From NCBI RefSeq assembly GCF_026552795.1, contig NZ_JANFPI010000003.1:310001-374000 (forward strand): a stretch of DNA of 64,000 nucleotides, in the 5' to 3' direction. The position numbers and the translations under genes were made by a program. Positions 1 through 8,833 of this stretch are shown in pieces; positions within the stretch are counted from its first letter, which is position 1; each line of letters starts with the position of its first letter. The stretch is from Ectorhizobium quercum. GTDB lineage: Bacteria; Pseudomonadota; Alphaproteobacteria; Rhizobiales; Rhizobiaceae. The notes under the pieces are model-generated. The model saw only the letters and a list, made by a program, of their open reading frames with translations, ran no database searches and had not been told where the DNA came from.

Positions 1-1053
1 CTTGGCTTTTTCGGGGTCGTATTCGTAGCGCGCCACGTCGTCGGTGCAGCCGACCTGCGTCGGGAAGCAGGCGGCGTCGATCACCTTCGCGCCCGGCCCG
101 ACCAGCGCGGACGCGATGGCCTGACGATCGATGGCGTGGGCGATGGCGCGCCGCACGCGCACGTCCTTCAAGGGCTCGAGCCCCGCCCGCGCGGTCCGGT
201 CGAGGGCGATATAGGCGAACCGCAGGTCCGGGCCCTCGACCACTTCGAGTTCCGGCATGGCGGAAAGCTGCTCGGCCATGTCCGGCGGCACGTCCATCAG
301 CCAGTCGACATTTCCGACCATCAGTTCGGCAAGCCGTGTCTCCTGGTCGGGAATGGTCCGGAAGACAATGGTCCCGATGGCGGGCTTGCCCTTCGGGCCG
401 TCGAAATAGGCTTCGTTGCGCGTCAGCGTGAAGCTCTCGCCGGGACGGAACTCCGTCATCCGGTAAGGGCCGGTGCCGACGGGCAGCAGCTTCGTATAAT
501 CGCGTGTCCCGTCCGCGGCCGTGGGCAATCCCGCCCAGGCCTCGGACGGCAGGATCACGTCCCGCGAGCCGGCGAGGAATTCGAGCGCCGCCGGATAGGG
601 CTTGGCCATGTGGATGCGGATGCGGTATTCGTCCAGCTTCTCGACGCTTTCCACCCAGTTGACCAAGCTCGCATTCAACACCTTGGCGGCGGGATCGGTC
701 AGATGGGCGAAGGTGTCCACCACATCGTCGGCGCCGAAGGGCGTGCCGTCATGGAAGGTGACGCCCTCCCGCAGCACGAACTCCAGCGTCCGATCGTCGA
801 CCCAGCTCCAGCTCGTGGCCAGCAGCGGCTCATATTCCAGCGTTTCCGGATTGCGATAGACCAGCGTATCGAAGACATGATGCATGGTGGTGGCGATCTC
901 GGATGTCGTGTCCCACCAGACGAAGGGCAGGTTCACCTCCCTGTCGGTCGACCAGACCAGCGAATTATCCGCCGGCCCGGCCAGCGCGGTGCCGGAAAGC
1001 AGGGTCAGCGCCACGGCGGCCGCGCGAAGCGGCTTGAAGGTTCGGGAGATCAT
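1..1053 (-). CDS. Peptide/nickel-type ABC solute-binding protein (SBP_bac_5), C-terminus beyond the window
   Basis: This is the periplasmic binding protein of the importer encoded by the four genes upstream. The 351 residues in the window start with a Sec signal peptide (Arg4, Lys7, hydrophobic stretch, cleavage expected after ALA at 23-25). The mature part has the family pattern of the DppA/OppA class (LREGVTFHDG near residue 95, PVGTGPYRM near 185, DVRVRRAIAHAIDR near 315). The reading frame is still open at base 1, so roughly the last 150-180 residues are missing from view. The ATG lies one base after the stop of the upstream ATPase gene, so it is the last gene of a five-gene transcript. 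Because it sits beside an amidohydrolase and an IclR regulator, the ligand may be an amide, ureido or heterocyclic compound rather than a peptide; this is inference. Confidence 0.9.
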   Translation of the reverse strand, partial: MISRTFKPLRAAAVALTLLSGTALAGPADNSLVWSTDREVNLPFVWWDTTSEIATTMHHVFDTLVYRNPETLEYEPLLATSWSWVDDRTLEFVLREGVTFHDGTPFGADDVVDTFAHLTDPAAKVLNASLVNWVESVEKLDEYRIRIHMAKPYPAALEFLAGSRDVILPSEAWAGLPTAADGTRDYTKLLPVGTGPYRMTEFRPGESFTLTRNEAYFDGPKGKPAIGTIVFRTIPDQETRLAELMVGNVDWLMDVPPDMAEQLSAMPELEVVEGPDLRFAYIALDRTARAGLEPLKDVRVRRAIAHAIDRQAIASALVGPGAKVIDAACFPTQVGCTDDVARYEYDPEKAK

Positions 1054-1054
1054 G

Positions 1055-1900
1055 TCAGTTTCCCCTGTCGATGATTGTTCCGGGTTCCAGAAACCGCACG
1101 TCCGGCAGGCCCTTTTCAGGCTCCGGGGTGAGGATCGAGGCAAGGAGCAGGCGCGTGTAGTCGGTGCGGGGACGGGCGAAAAGCTCCGATGCCGGGGCGC
1201 GTTCCAGCACGTCGCCGCGATACATCACCATGACTTCCGAGGCCATGTGCTCCACCACCGCGAGATTGTGGCTGATGAGCACGTAGGTCAGCTTCAGTTC
1301 GGTGCGCAGCTCTTGCAGCAGGTTGAGGATCTGTGCCTGGATCGAGACGTCCAGCGCCGAGGTCGGCTCGTCGCAGATCAGAAGCTGCGGGCTGGAGATG
1401 AGCGCACGCGCAATCGCCACGCGCTGGCGCTGCCCGCCCGAAAGCTGGGAGGGATAGGCCGTCGCCAGCCGTTGCGGCAGGCCGGTCAGGTCCATCATCC
1501 GCCGCACCTCGGCAGCGATCTGCGCCGCGCCCAGCCGCCGGCGGATGCGCAGGGGCAGGCTGATGATCGTTTCGATCGATTTGCGCGGGTTGAGCGAGAG
1601 ATAGGGGTCCTGGAAGACGGGCTGGACGAAATCCGCCAGTTCCGGACGGTCGATATCCTGCAAATCGCGCCCGTCCAGCTTGACGGTGCCGGAGGACGGC
1701 CGGTCGAGGCCGGCGATGATGCGGGCGAGGGTGGACTTGCCGCAGCCGGATTCACCGACGATGCCGAGAACGCCGCCGCGCGGCACATCGAGGCTGACGC
1801 CCTTGACCGCATGCATTTCCGTCGTCGGCCGGCCGAAACCCTGGCGCATGCGGAAGATCCGGTGAACATCGCGTGCGACGAGAAGCATGTCTTCCTTCAT
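1055..1900 (-). CDS. ABC importer ATPase, DppF/OppF type
   Basis: One of the two cytoplasmic ATPases that power a peptide/nickel-class importer. In the 281 residues the Walker A motif GESGCGKST, the signature LSGGQRQR, Walker B LLICDEPTSALD and a switch histidine in LISHNL are all intact. The OppF/DppF C-terminal extension is short, ending soon after the RPRTDYTRLLLAS segment, and I do not see the Cys-rich cluster present in its partner ATPase. Its ATG overlaps the stop of the partner ATPase in an ATGA junction (1897-1900), which indicates translational coupling. The start is the first ATG after the overlap and matches the family N-terminus. Confidence 0.93.
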   Translation of the reverse strand: MKEDMLLVARDVHRIFRMRQGFGRPTTEMHAVKGVSLDVPRGGVLGIVGESGCGKSTLARIIAGLDRPSSGTVKLDGRDLQDIDRPELADFVQPVFQDPYLSLNPRKSIETIISLPLRIRRRLGAAQIAAEVRRMMDLTGLPQRLATAYPSQLSGGQRQRVAIARALISSPQLLICDEPTSALDVSIQAQILNLLQELRTELKLTYVLISHNLAVVEHMASEVMVMYRGDVLERAPASELFARPRTDYTRLLLASILTPEPEKGLPDVRFLEPGTIIDRGN

Positions 1901-2874
1901 GCGCCGATCTCCTCAGGCGTCCGCAGGCATTCGTATCTGTGGCTGGGGCTTTCATGCCGTTCAACGGTGCGCGTGACGCATTCGGGCGCGGTGAAGCGAC
2001 AGCGATCGCGGAAGCTGCAACCGGTCTGCGGCCCGATGAGCGAGGGCACGACGCCGGGGATCGCGCCGAGCGGCGTGCCGGGCGCAGTGCGGCCCGGAAC
2101 CGGGATACAGTCGAGCAGCGCCCGCGTATAGGGATGGCTCGGACGGCGGAACACCTCGGTCACGGGGCCGCTTTCGACGATGCGGCCCGCATACATCACC
2201 GCCACCTTGTCCGCGAAGCGGGCGACGAGGCCGAGATCGTGGGTGACGAAAACGAGGCCCATGCCGATGTCACGCTTGAGGTCCTGAAGCAGCCGGAGGA
2301 TCTGCATCTGGATGTTTACGTCCAGCGCGGTCGTCGGCTCGTCGGCGACCAACAGATCCGGGTCGCACATCAGCGCCATCGCGATCATCACCCGCTGGCG
2401 CAGGCCGCCCGAAAGCTGGTGCGGATATTGCCGCAGGCGCTCGGCGGCATTGGTTATGCCGACCTTCTCCAGCATCTCCACCGCTCTCGCCCGCGCGGCC
2501 CTGCGGCCGGCGGGGCGGTGGCGCATGAAGACCTCCTCCAGCAGGCTGCCGATGGTGAAGCTCGGGTTGAGGCTCGTCATCGGATCCTGGAAGATCATCG
2601 AGATCCGGTCTCCCCTCAGCCGCTGCCAGCCTTTTTCCGAAAGGCGGGTGATGTCCTCACCGTCGAAACGCATCGCCTCGCTGGAAACGCTCGCCTTTCT
2701 GGGAGAGAGGCCGAGCAGGGCCTGCGAGGTGAGCGACTTGCCGCAGCCGGATTCGCCGACGATGCAGAGCGTCTCGCCCTTCTCGACCGTGAAGCTCACA
2801 CCGCGCACGGCATGCAGCATTCCGGCGGGCTGCGGGATGTCGATGCGCAGGTTCGCGATTTCGAGCAGGCTCAT
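1897..2874 (-). CDS. ABC importer ATPase, DppD/OppD type
   Basis: The second ATPase of the importer, 325 residues. Walker A GESGCGKS, signature LSGGLRQR, Walker B LLVADEPTTALD and the H-loop FVTHDL are present. The C-terminus carries the oligopeptide-transporter extension with CSFRDRCRFTAPEC, whose cysteines resemble the cysteine cluster that binds iron-sulfur in some DppD/OppD proteins. The open frame extends far upstream, but the real start is the ATG at 2874, which overlaps the stop of the permease gene as ATGA and begins with the usual short lead (MSLLEIANL). It is coupled on both sides. Confidence 0.93.
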   Translation of the reverse strand: MSLLEIANLRIDIPQPAGMLHAVRGVSFTVEKGETLCIVGESGCGKSLTSQALLGLSPRKASVSSEAMRFDGEDITRLSEKGWQRLRGDRISMIFQDPMTSLNPSFTIGSLLEEVFMRHRPAGRRAARARAVEMLEKVGITNAAERLRQYPHQLSGGLRQRVMIAMALMCDPDLLVADEPTTALDVNIQMQILRLLQDLKRDIGMGLVFVTHDLGLVARFADKVAVMYAGRIVESGPVTEVFRRPSHPYTRALLDCIPVPGRTAPGTPLGAIPGVVPSLIGPQTGCSFRDRCRFTAPECVTRTVERHESPSHRYECLRTPEEIGA

Positions 2875-3782
2875 GACCGTCCCTCCGGCGCGTTGACGTC
2901 GCGAACGCCGTCTCCGAGCAGGTTGACCGCCAGCACGAGGATGAAGAGCGCCGCGCCGGGAATGGCGATGATCCAGGGGCGGAAGAACATATGCGTCTTG
3001 CCCTCGGCGATCATCAGCCCCCAGGACGGGGTCGGCGGCTGCACGCCGAGGCCGAGGAAGGAGAGCGCCGCCTCGAACAGGATCGCCTGGGCGATTTCCA
3101 GCGTCGCCACGACGATGAGCGGCCCCATGACGTTCGGCATCACCTCCGTCAGCAGGATACGCTGCGCCGAACAGCCGGCGGCCCGCGCCGCGGCGAGATA
3201 ATCGAGGCCGCGGATCTGCTGGGTCGCCGCACGCATGACCACCGCGAAGCGGTCCCATATGAGAAGGCCCAGGGTCCAGATGACGACGGTGAGCGACCCG
3301 CCGACCAGCGCCACCACCACCAGCGCCACCAGCATGGCGGGAAGCGCCAGCCGCACATTGACGAGGAAGGTGACGACGAAATCCACCCGGCCACCGTAAT
3401 AGCCGGCCAGAACCCCCATAGTCGTGCCGATCAGGGCGGCGACGGCGGTGGCGCCGAAACCGATCAGCAGCGAGATGCGCGCGCCGTAGAGCAGCCGGGC
3501 GAAATAGTCGCGGCCAAGCGCGTCGGTCCCCAGCGGATGGCTCCACGAACCGTCGGCGTGCCAGACCGGCGGCACCAGCCGGCGTGCCAGGTCCTGAAAA
3601 TAGGGATCGTGCTGGGCGATGAGCGGCGCCAGCAGGGCCAGAACGCAGATGATCGCCAGCGTCGTGCCGCCGATCAACAGGCCCGCATGGCCGAAGATGC
3701 GCCGCCGCAGAATGGCGCCGGCGGTCGGCATGGTCGGCTGGATGACGGAAGAAGGAATGGTGTCGGAAGGAAGTGCAACCAT
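2871..3782 (-). CDS. ABC importer permease, DppC/OppC type
   Basis: Inner-membrane channel subunit of 303 residues. It has an N-terminal membrane helix (about residues 32-54), a periplasmic loop containing HPLGTDALGRDYFARLLYG, which is diagnostic for DppC-type subunits, then five further helices, with an EAA-type coupling loop near LDYLAAARAAG. It forms a heterodimer with the DppB-type subunit encoded one base upstream (3784). Its stop overlaps the start of the DppD-type ATPase. Length and architecture are normal for the family. Confidence 0.92.
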   Translation of the reverse strand: MVALPSDTIPSSVIQPTMPTAGAILRRRIFGHAGLLIGGTTLAIICVLALLAPLIAQHDPYFQDLARRLVPPVWHADGSWSHPLGTDALGRDYFARLLYGARISLLIGFGATAVAALIGTTMGVLAGYYGGRVDFVVTFLVNVRLALPAMLVALVVVALVGGSLTVVIWTLGLLIWDRFAVVMRAATQQIRGLDYLAAARAAGCSAQRILLTEVMPNVMGPLIVVATLEIAQAILFEAALSFLGLGVQPPTPSWGLMIAEGKTHMFFRPWIIAIPGAALFILVLAVNLLGDGVRDVNAPEGRS

Positions 3783-3783
3783 G

Positions 3784-4701
3784 TCAGCTCACCCGGATTC
3801 GCGGGTCGAGCCACGCGTTCAACACATCGGCCAGAAAGGTCAGCGCCAGATAGCTCACCGAGACGATCAGAACGAGCGCCTGCATCATCTCCAGATCGGT
3901 CCTCTGGATCGATTGCCAACCGAGCCTTCCCAGCCCGTTCATGGAAAAGACGCTCTCGACGATGATCGAGCCGGAGAGCATGAAGCCGAGCTGGACCGCC
4001 GTCAGCGAGACGACGGGGATCAGCGCGTTGCGCAGCGCATGGCGGAAGATCACCCGGCGCGTGCCGAGCCCCATCGCCCGGGCGGTGCGGATGTAGTCGC
4101 TATCCAGCACCTCGATCATGCCCGCCCGCGTCAGGCGCATGATCGCCGGCGTCGAGGCGTATCCGAGCGCTATGGCGGGCAGGACGTAATGCTGCCAGGT
4201 GGCGTCGCCCGAGATCGGCAGCCAGCGCAGGTACACCCCGAACACGAGGATCATGAGCAACGAGAAGAAGAAGTTGGGCAACGCCTGCCCGACCACCGCG
4301 AAGGACAGCGCCAGCCGGTCCACCGACGAATTGCGCCGGATCGCCGCGAGGATGCCGAGCGGAATCGCCAGCACGAGCGCGATCGCCAGCGCCGCCAGCG
4401 CCAGCCGGAGCGTGACCGGCAGCCGCTCGGCGACGACGTCGACGACCGGCCGCTGCAATATGTTGGAGAAGCCGAGATCACCCTGGGCGACGTCCTTCAG
4501 CCAGCCTGCATATTGCAAGACGAGCGGACGGTCGAAGCCGTAGTCGGCCCGAACCCTGGCGATCTCTTCGGCGGAAGCCTCTGCCCCCGCAATGGCGACG
4601 GCGGGATCGCCGGCGAGGCGCATGAGCGCGAAGGTGATGATCGAAACGGTCACGAGCACGAGCAACGTCAGACCGAGACGTCTGGATGTGTATGTCAGCA
4701 T
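3784..4701 (-). CDS. ABC importer permease, DppB/OppB type
   Basis: First gene of the five-gene importer operon, 305 residues. The N-terminus has the DppB-type first helix (TSRRLGLTLLVLVTVSIITF) and the segment PLVLQYAGWLKDVAQGDLG before five more helices. The coupling loop contains DYIRTARAMGLG. The operon is transcribed away from the amidohydrolase gene at 4885; the 183 bp between the two starts are AT-rich and hold two IclR-box-like sequences, so importer and hydrolase are probably controlled together. Confidence 0.92.
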   Translation of the reverse strand: MLTYTSRRLGLTLLVLVTVSIITFALMRLAGDPAVAIAGAEASAEEIARVRADYGFDRPLVLQYAGWLKDVAQGDLGFSNILQRPVVDVVAERLPVTLRLALAALAIALVLAIPLGILAAIRRNSSVDRLALSFAVVGQALPNFFFSLLMILVFGVYLRWLPISGDATWQHYVLPAIALGYASTPAIMRLTRAGMIEVLDSDYIRTARAMGLGTRRVIFRHALRNALIPVVSLTAVQLGFMLSGSIIVESVFSMNGLGRLGWQSIQRTDLEMMQALVLIVSVSYLALTFLADVLNAWLDPRIRVS

Positions 4702-4717
4702 ACGTTTTCCGTATTGT

Positions 4718-4728
4718 GAAATTATTTC
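4718..4728. promoter_or_regulatory. IclR-box-like operator, site 1
   Basis: GAAATTATTTC is an exact match to the core of the IclR-type consensus GAAAT-N-ATTTC (the E. coli IclR consensus, as I recall it, is TGGAAATNATTTCCA). It lies 17-27 bp upstream of the importer operon start, where bound protein would block initiation. An IclR-family gene sits at the end of the divergent transcript (7570). Binding is inferred. Confidence 0.55.
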
Positions 4729-4873
4729 CCTCTGGTGTAGGAAGGTTCCGGGAGATTATGGTCTATGTCAACAATTTTTCGCCCAAAAAAGCAAAATTTC
4801 CCTTGCATGTCCCAAAATGTCGGGCAGTCTTCAAGAACAGACCAAGAGAGTGGCTTATATAATTTCATAAGGT

Positions 4874-4884
4874 GAAATAATTAG
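4874..4884. promoter_or_regulatory. IclR-box-like operator, site 2 (partial), over the ribosome binding site of the hydrolase gene
   Basis: GAAATAATTAG matches GAAAT-N-ATT of the same half-symmetric core and is followed directly by the ATG of the amidohydrolase gene. It also forms the right arm of the inverted repeat ATTTCA-N5-TGAAAT (4862-4878). It overlaps the spacer between AAGGTG (4869-4874) and the start codon. Weaker than site 1. Confidence 0.35.
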
Positions 4885-6318
4885 ATGGCAAAAATCCTGA
4901 TCCACTCCGCCGCGATCGTGTCCGTCGATCCGGACATCGGAAACCTCTCCCGCGGCGACATCCTGATCGAGAACGACCGCATTCGCGCCGTGGGCGCCGA
5001 TCTCGGCGTCGAGGATGCCGAAACGATCGACGGCAGCGGCATGATCGCCATCCCCGGCCTGGTGAACGCGCATAATCATCTCTGGCAGACGGTGATACGC
5101 GGCATCGGATCGAACTTCACCGGATCGGACTATTACGATTATCTCCACGCCGGCGCCGCGCCGCGCTTCACGCCTGACGACCTTCGGGCCTCGGAACTGG
5201 CGGGCGGGCTTGCCCAGATCGATATGGGCACGACCACGGTTTTCGACTGGTGTCACAACAACCCGACGCCGGATCATACCGATGCTGCCATCGACGGGCT
5301 TGCGGCCTCGGGCGTCCGGGCGCTGTTCGGCCACGGCTCGGTGAAGCCCAAGCCTCAGCCGGGCCAGCCTCATTTCTCACAGATTCCGCATTCGCGCGCC
5401 GAAATCGAACGGCTGCGCAAGGGACGGCTTGCCTCCGACGATGCGCTCGTCACGCTCGCCATGTGCATTCTGGGACCGGATTATTCGACGATCGATGTCT
5501 GCCGTGAGGATTTCGCCCTCGCCAGGGAGATGGGGCTCGTTTCCAGTTCGCATGTCTGGGGCCGGCGCAACCGGCTGAACCCCGGCGGCTATCTCGATCT
5601 CCGGCGCGAAGGGCTTCTGCCCGAGGGGCACAACGCCGTGCATGCGAACTACATTCCCGACGAGGAGATCAGGGCGCTGGTCGACGCGGGCTGCACCATC
5701 ACCGCAACGCCGATCGTCGAGATCCGCGGGCACGGTCGCCCGCCGCTCGTCGGGCGGGTCGCCGCCCAGGGGGGACGTCCCTCGATCGCCAACGACAGCG
5801 AGGTGGGCGTCACCGGCTCCATGTTCGAAAGCCTGCGCATCGCCTTGCAGGTGCAGCGCCTCTTCGACAACGTGCAGACGCAACGCGAACTCGACGAAGG
5901 CACCAACCCGGAAGCCGCCGCCTACGAGGAACGGAACCTCAAGACCATCGGGACCGGCGGCGGCGTCATGCAGCGCGACCACATTTCCACCGGCGAGGGA
6001 CTGAAATGGGCGACGATCAACAATGCCCGCGTCCTGGGCATGGAAGACCGCATCGGCTCGCTGACCCCGGGCAAGCAGGCGGACATCGTTCTCCTGCGCA
6101 GGACGGACTGGAACATGGCCCCCGCGCTCGATCCGGAAAATGCGGTGGTGATGTTCGCCCATCCGGGCAATGTCGACACGGTGCTGATCAACGGCGTGGT
6201 GAAGAAGCGGGCGGGGCGGCTGGTGGATACGGCGACCGAGGCAAAGGCCCGGGCGGAAATCCTTCAGCGCGGGGCGCGACTGATGGCGGACGCCGGCTAT
6301 CCCCATCTCGCATGGTGA
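4885..6318 (+). CDS. Metal-dependent amidohydrolase of the TRZ/ATZ (chlorohydrolase/aminohydrolase) class
   Basis: A 477-residue cytoplasmic hydrolase. It shows the metal ligands of the subtype III amidohydrolase superfamily: His63 and His65 in NAHNHL, His223 in SSHVWG, His253 in VHANYI, and Asp304 in IANDSEVG. Members deaminate or dechlorinate triazines, hydrolyse guanine, cytosine, S-adenosylhomocysteine or related compounds; the substrate here is not readable from sequence. The first and last 60 residues form the usual beta-sandwich (DRIRAVG and GKQADIVLL). The ATG follows AAGGTG with nine bases of spacing. It leads a transcript with an MFS carrier and an IclR regulator and faces a dedicated ABC importer, which is the arrangement of a self-contained catabolic unit for an imported N-heterocycle, ureide or amide. 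Confidence 0.88.
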   Translation: MAKILIHSAAIVSVDPDIGNLSRGDILIENDRIRAVGADLGVEDAETIDGSGMIAIPGLVNAHNHLWQTVIRGIGSNFTGSDYYDYLHAGAAPRFTPDDLRASELAGGLAQIDMGTTTVFDWCHNNPTPDHTDAAIDGLAASGVRALFGHGSVKPKPQPGQPHFSQIPHSRAEIERLRKGRLASDDALVTLAMCILGPDYSTIDVCREDFALAREMGLVSSSHVWGRRNRLNPGGYLDLRREGLLPEGHNAVHANYIPDEEIRALVDAGCTITATPIVEIRGHGRPPLVGRVAAQGGRPSIANDSEVGVTGSMFESLRIALQVQRLFDNVQTQRELDEGTNPEAAAYEERNLKTIGTGGGVMQRDHISTGEGLKWATINNARVLGMEDRIGSLTPGKQADIVLLRRTDWNMAPALDPENAVVMFAHPGNVDTVLINGVVKKRAGRLVDTATEAKARAEILQRGARLMADAGYPHLAW

Positions 6319-6325
6319 CGCCGCA

Positions 6326-7510
6326 ATGACCGACGCAACCGCGACACGGCGGACGATCCGGCTGATGGCGTTGACCGCCGGAGCGGTGGTCGCCAACAAC
6401 TATTATAATCAGCCGCTTCTCGGAGAACTCGCAAGCACCTTCGCGATTTCGCAGCGCCAGGCGGCGATGATCGCCAGCTGGACGCAACTCGGCTATGCGA
6501 CGGGATTGCTTCTGCTGCTGCCGCTCGGCGATCTCCTTGAGCGGCGCAAGGCCATATCGGTGCTGATGCTGCTGTCCTGCGCCATGCTGATATGCTTTGC
6601 CGTCGCGCCGGGGTTCCCGGCGGTCGTGATCCTGGGGGCGCTGCTCGGCTTCGTCAGCGTGGTGCCGCAATTCCTGCCGCCGATGGCCGCCCAGCTCGCG
6701 CCGCCGGGCCAGGCGGGCCGGGCGATCGGCACGGTGATGTCGGGATTGCTGCTCGGCATCATCCTGTCGCGCTTCGTCGGCGGTGCTGTCGGCGGGCTTT
6801 TCGGATGGCAGTCCGTCTACCTGATCGCCGCCGGACTGATGCTCGTCCTGCTGGTGGCGTTGCGCCGCTCGCTTCCCGTGATGCCGCCGGCCTATACGGG
6901 AAGCTACGCAAGCCTGATGCGGACGCTCGCGGGGCTGGTGTCGCGCCACGGCACGTTGCGGCGGATCGCACTGGTCGCCGCCTTGCAGTTCGGCGGCTTC
7001 AGCCTGTTCTGGACGACGGTGATCTTCCAGCTCGGGCCCGAATGGGGAGGAAGGGCGCCCGCGATGGCCGGATTCCTCGCCCTCGCCGGCGCGATGGGCG
7101 TCCTTGCCGCCCCCTATGCGGGCAGGCTCGCCGAAAGCATGCCGTCGCGCAGCGTGATCACGGTCAGCGGCTCGCTGATGTCCCTCGCCTTCCTGACGAT
7201 GGCGCTGGGGGACGGATTCTTCTGGCTCATTCCGGCGGTCATTCTCCTCGACCTGGGCATGCAGGTCAGCCATGTGAGCAGCATGGCGGAGGTGCTGGCG
7301 CTCGAGCCGGCCGCCGCCAGCCGGCTCAACACCGTCTACATGGTGGTCCGCTTCCTCGGAGGAGCCCTGGGAACCCTTGCGGGAAGCCAGGCCTGGCATT
7401 ACCAAGGGTGGATCGGCGTCTGCGCGCTTGGTCTCGCTGTCACGCTGTGCGCCCTGCTCGTCAATCATCTCGGCCGGGGCGACAAGGTGAAGGTCAAGCC
7501 TGCCGAATAA
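6326..7510 (+). CDS. MFS transporter
   Basis: A 394-residue, 12-helix major facilitator superfamily carrier starting seven bases after the amidohydrolase stop. It begins with the pattern NNYYNQPLLGELA, shared by a group of drug/metabolite carriers, and has a motif A-like cytoplasmic loop (LPLGDLLERRK) between helices 2 and 3. No substrate can be assigned. Position between the hydrolase and its regulator suggests export of a pathway product or toxic analogue, or a second uptake route. Confidence 0.88.
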   Translation: MTDATATRRTIRLMALTAGAVVANNYYNQPLLGELASTFAISQRQAAMIASWTQLGYATGLLLLLPLGDLLERRKAISVLMLLSCAMLICFAVAPGFPAVVILGALLGFVSVVPQFLPPMAAQLAPPGQAGRAIGTVMSGLLLGIILSRFVGGAVGGLFGWQSVYLIAAGLMLVLLVALRRSLPVMPPAYTGSYASLMRTLAGLVSRHGTLRRIALVAALQFGGFSLFWTTVIFQLGPEWGGRAPAMAGFLALAGAMGVLAAPYAGRLAESMPSRSVITVSGSLMSLAFLTMALGDGFFWLIPAVILLDLGMQVSHVSSMAEVLALEPAAASRLNTVYMVVRFLGGALGTLAGSQAWHYQGWIGVCALGLAVTLCALLVNHLGRGDKVKVKPAE

Positions 7511-7569
7511 CGCACCGGAACGGTTTGCCGCCGGGCAAAACCAGCAGGAGAAGGCAAGGGTTGCCGAAC

Positions 7570-8460
7570 GTGTCGCTTGAAAACAAATCCGAAACGGTTT
7601 CCGCCCGCAGGCTGGAGCCGGCCGACGTGACGCCAGACCGCACCAGCGTGTCGATCGACGATGCGCCGCCGAAGATCGCACCCGCCCGCTCCTCTTCCGC
7701 CACCCCGCGCGAGGAAGAGGACGGCACGCTGATACAATCGGTCGACCGTGCGCTGACCCTGCTGGAACTGCTTGCGGACGCGCCGCAGGAACTGCGGCTT
7801 CAGGATCTGGCCCGCATGGCGAATCTGAAAACGCCGACCTGCCACCATATCCTGAACACGCTCGTTGCCCGCGGCTATGCGAGCAAGCTCGCCCAGCCCC
7901 GCAGCTATTATCTCGGCCCGAGGGTCGCCGAGCTCGCCGCCATGCGCGGCACCCGGTTCGACATCGTGCGCGAGGCGAGGCCGATCCTCCAGCGGCTGCA
8001 CGCCGAAGCCCATGCCCGCGTCCGGCTTGCCGGCTTTTCCGGCACGGCGCTGACCGTGCTCTGCCAGTTCGGCGAGGACGGCGAACCGACCGAGGATCTG
8101 TCGTCCGCTGCCCATGCGACCGCGCTCGGCAAAGCCATCCTCGCCTGGCTGCCGGAGACGGAAATCGCCCGCGTGGTGGCCGACCGGGGCCTGGTGGCCT
8201 TCACAGCCAACACGATCGACAATCTCGGCGATCTGGTCGAAAGTCTCCGACAGGTGCGCCGACATGGCTTTGCGGTCGAGGATCGCGAGTTCCGGTCCGA
8301 AACCGTCGCCATCGGCTGCGCGATCCGCGACAGGTCGGGCGCCGTCGTCGGCTCGATCAGCGGAGATTTGCAGCCGGCCCCGCCCGATCACGAGCGGCTG
8401 CGGATATTGCAGACCCTTATCAGCCGTTCGGCCAGGGAGCTTTCCGCCCTCGTGCCCTAG
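7570..8460 (+). CDS. IclR-family transcriptional regulator
   Basis: About 296 residues. After an unusual 50-residue N-terminal tail, probably disordered and rich in Ser, Pro and acidic residues, comes the winged helix-turn-helix (LIQSVDRALTLLELL, then LRLQDLARMANLKTPTCHHIL, residues about 54-105). The effector domain follows (AHATALGKAILAWLP, then the AIGCAIRDRSGAVVGSIS segment) typical of IclR proteins. Start is uncertain: GTG at 7570 has AAGGG nine bases upstream, while TTG at 7561 has AGGAG ten bases upstream; no ATG exists in the frame here. It is the natural candidate for binding the GAAAT-N-ATTTC sites in the 4702-4884 divergent promoter. Confidence 0.88.
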   Translation: MSLENKSETVSARRLEPADVTPDRTSVSIDDAPPKIAPARSSSATPREEEDGTLIQSVDRALTLLELLADAPQELRLQDLARMANLKTPTCHHILNTLVARGYASKLAQPRSYYLGPRVAELAAMRGTRFDIVREARPILQRLHAEAHARVRLAGFSGTALTVLCQFGEDGEPTEDLSSAAHATALGKAILAWLPETEIARVVADRGLVAFTANTIDNLGDLVESLRQVRRHGFAVEDREFRSETVAIGCAIRDRSGAVVGSISGDLQPAPPDHERLRILQTLISRSARELSALVP

Positions 8461-8604
8461 ATAACCGAACCGACGTCCGGCACGCAGCGCAGGCTCGCTC
8501 AGGCACAAAGCTTTATGATTGAAATGATGGCGGCTGGTGGAAAGCGGCGGGCGTGTCCCACCGGAATGGCAATCGCGCCATGACGCGACCGGTTTCGACG
8601 GCGC

Positions 8605-8802
8605 TCATATCCGGGAAATCAATTCCTTCGTCGCGACGATCTCGAACTGCTCCTCGCCGACCTTTTCCACCTTGCGGCCATCGGAGAGGGCAAATTCAAC
8701 CTCGTCTTTCCCGCCCGGGAGGCTGCGCATCTGGACGACCGTATAAACGACGCCGGTGTCGCCCCGCGCCCGGAATGTTGTGCTGCGCATGGTATCACGC
8801 AT
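8605..8802 (-). CDS. Small conserved-looking protein of unknown function
   Basis: A 65-residue reading frame (or 61 if it starts at the second Met). The composition is that of a compact soluble beta-rich protein (TGVVYTVVQMRSL, then EVEFALSDGRKVEKV, then EEQFEIVATKE), alternating hydrophobic and charged residues, with no signal peptide or membrane helix. It sits 31 bp downstream of a secreted-protein gene on the same strand and may be cotranscribed with it. I recognise no family. The alternative frames here are less protein-like. Confidence 0.55.
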   Translation of the reverse strand: MRDTMRSTTFRARGDTGVVYTVVQMRSLPGGKDEVEFALSDGRKVEKVGEEQFEIVATKELISRI

Positions 8803-8833
8803 GGGAAGGCCTCGTATCGTTCATCCGGTTCGG

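Noticed and set aside
136..1074. Long open frames on the plus strand across the peptide-transporter genes
   Set aside because: Their translations are rich in Arg, His, Gly and Gln with no domain pattern, and they lie opposite clear transporter genes; they are by-products of high GC at third codon positions.
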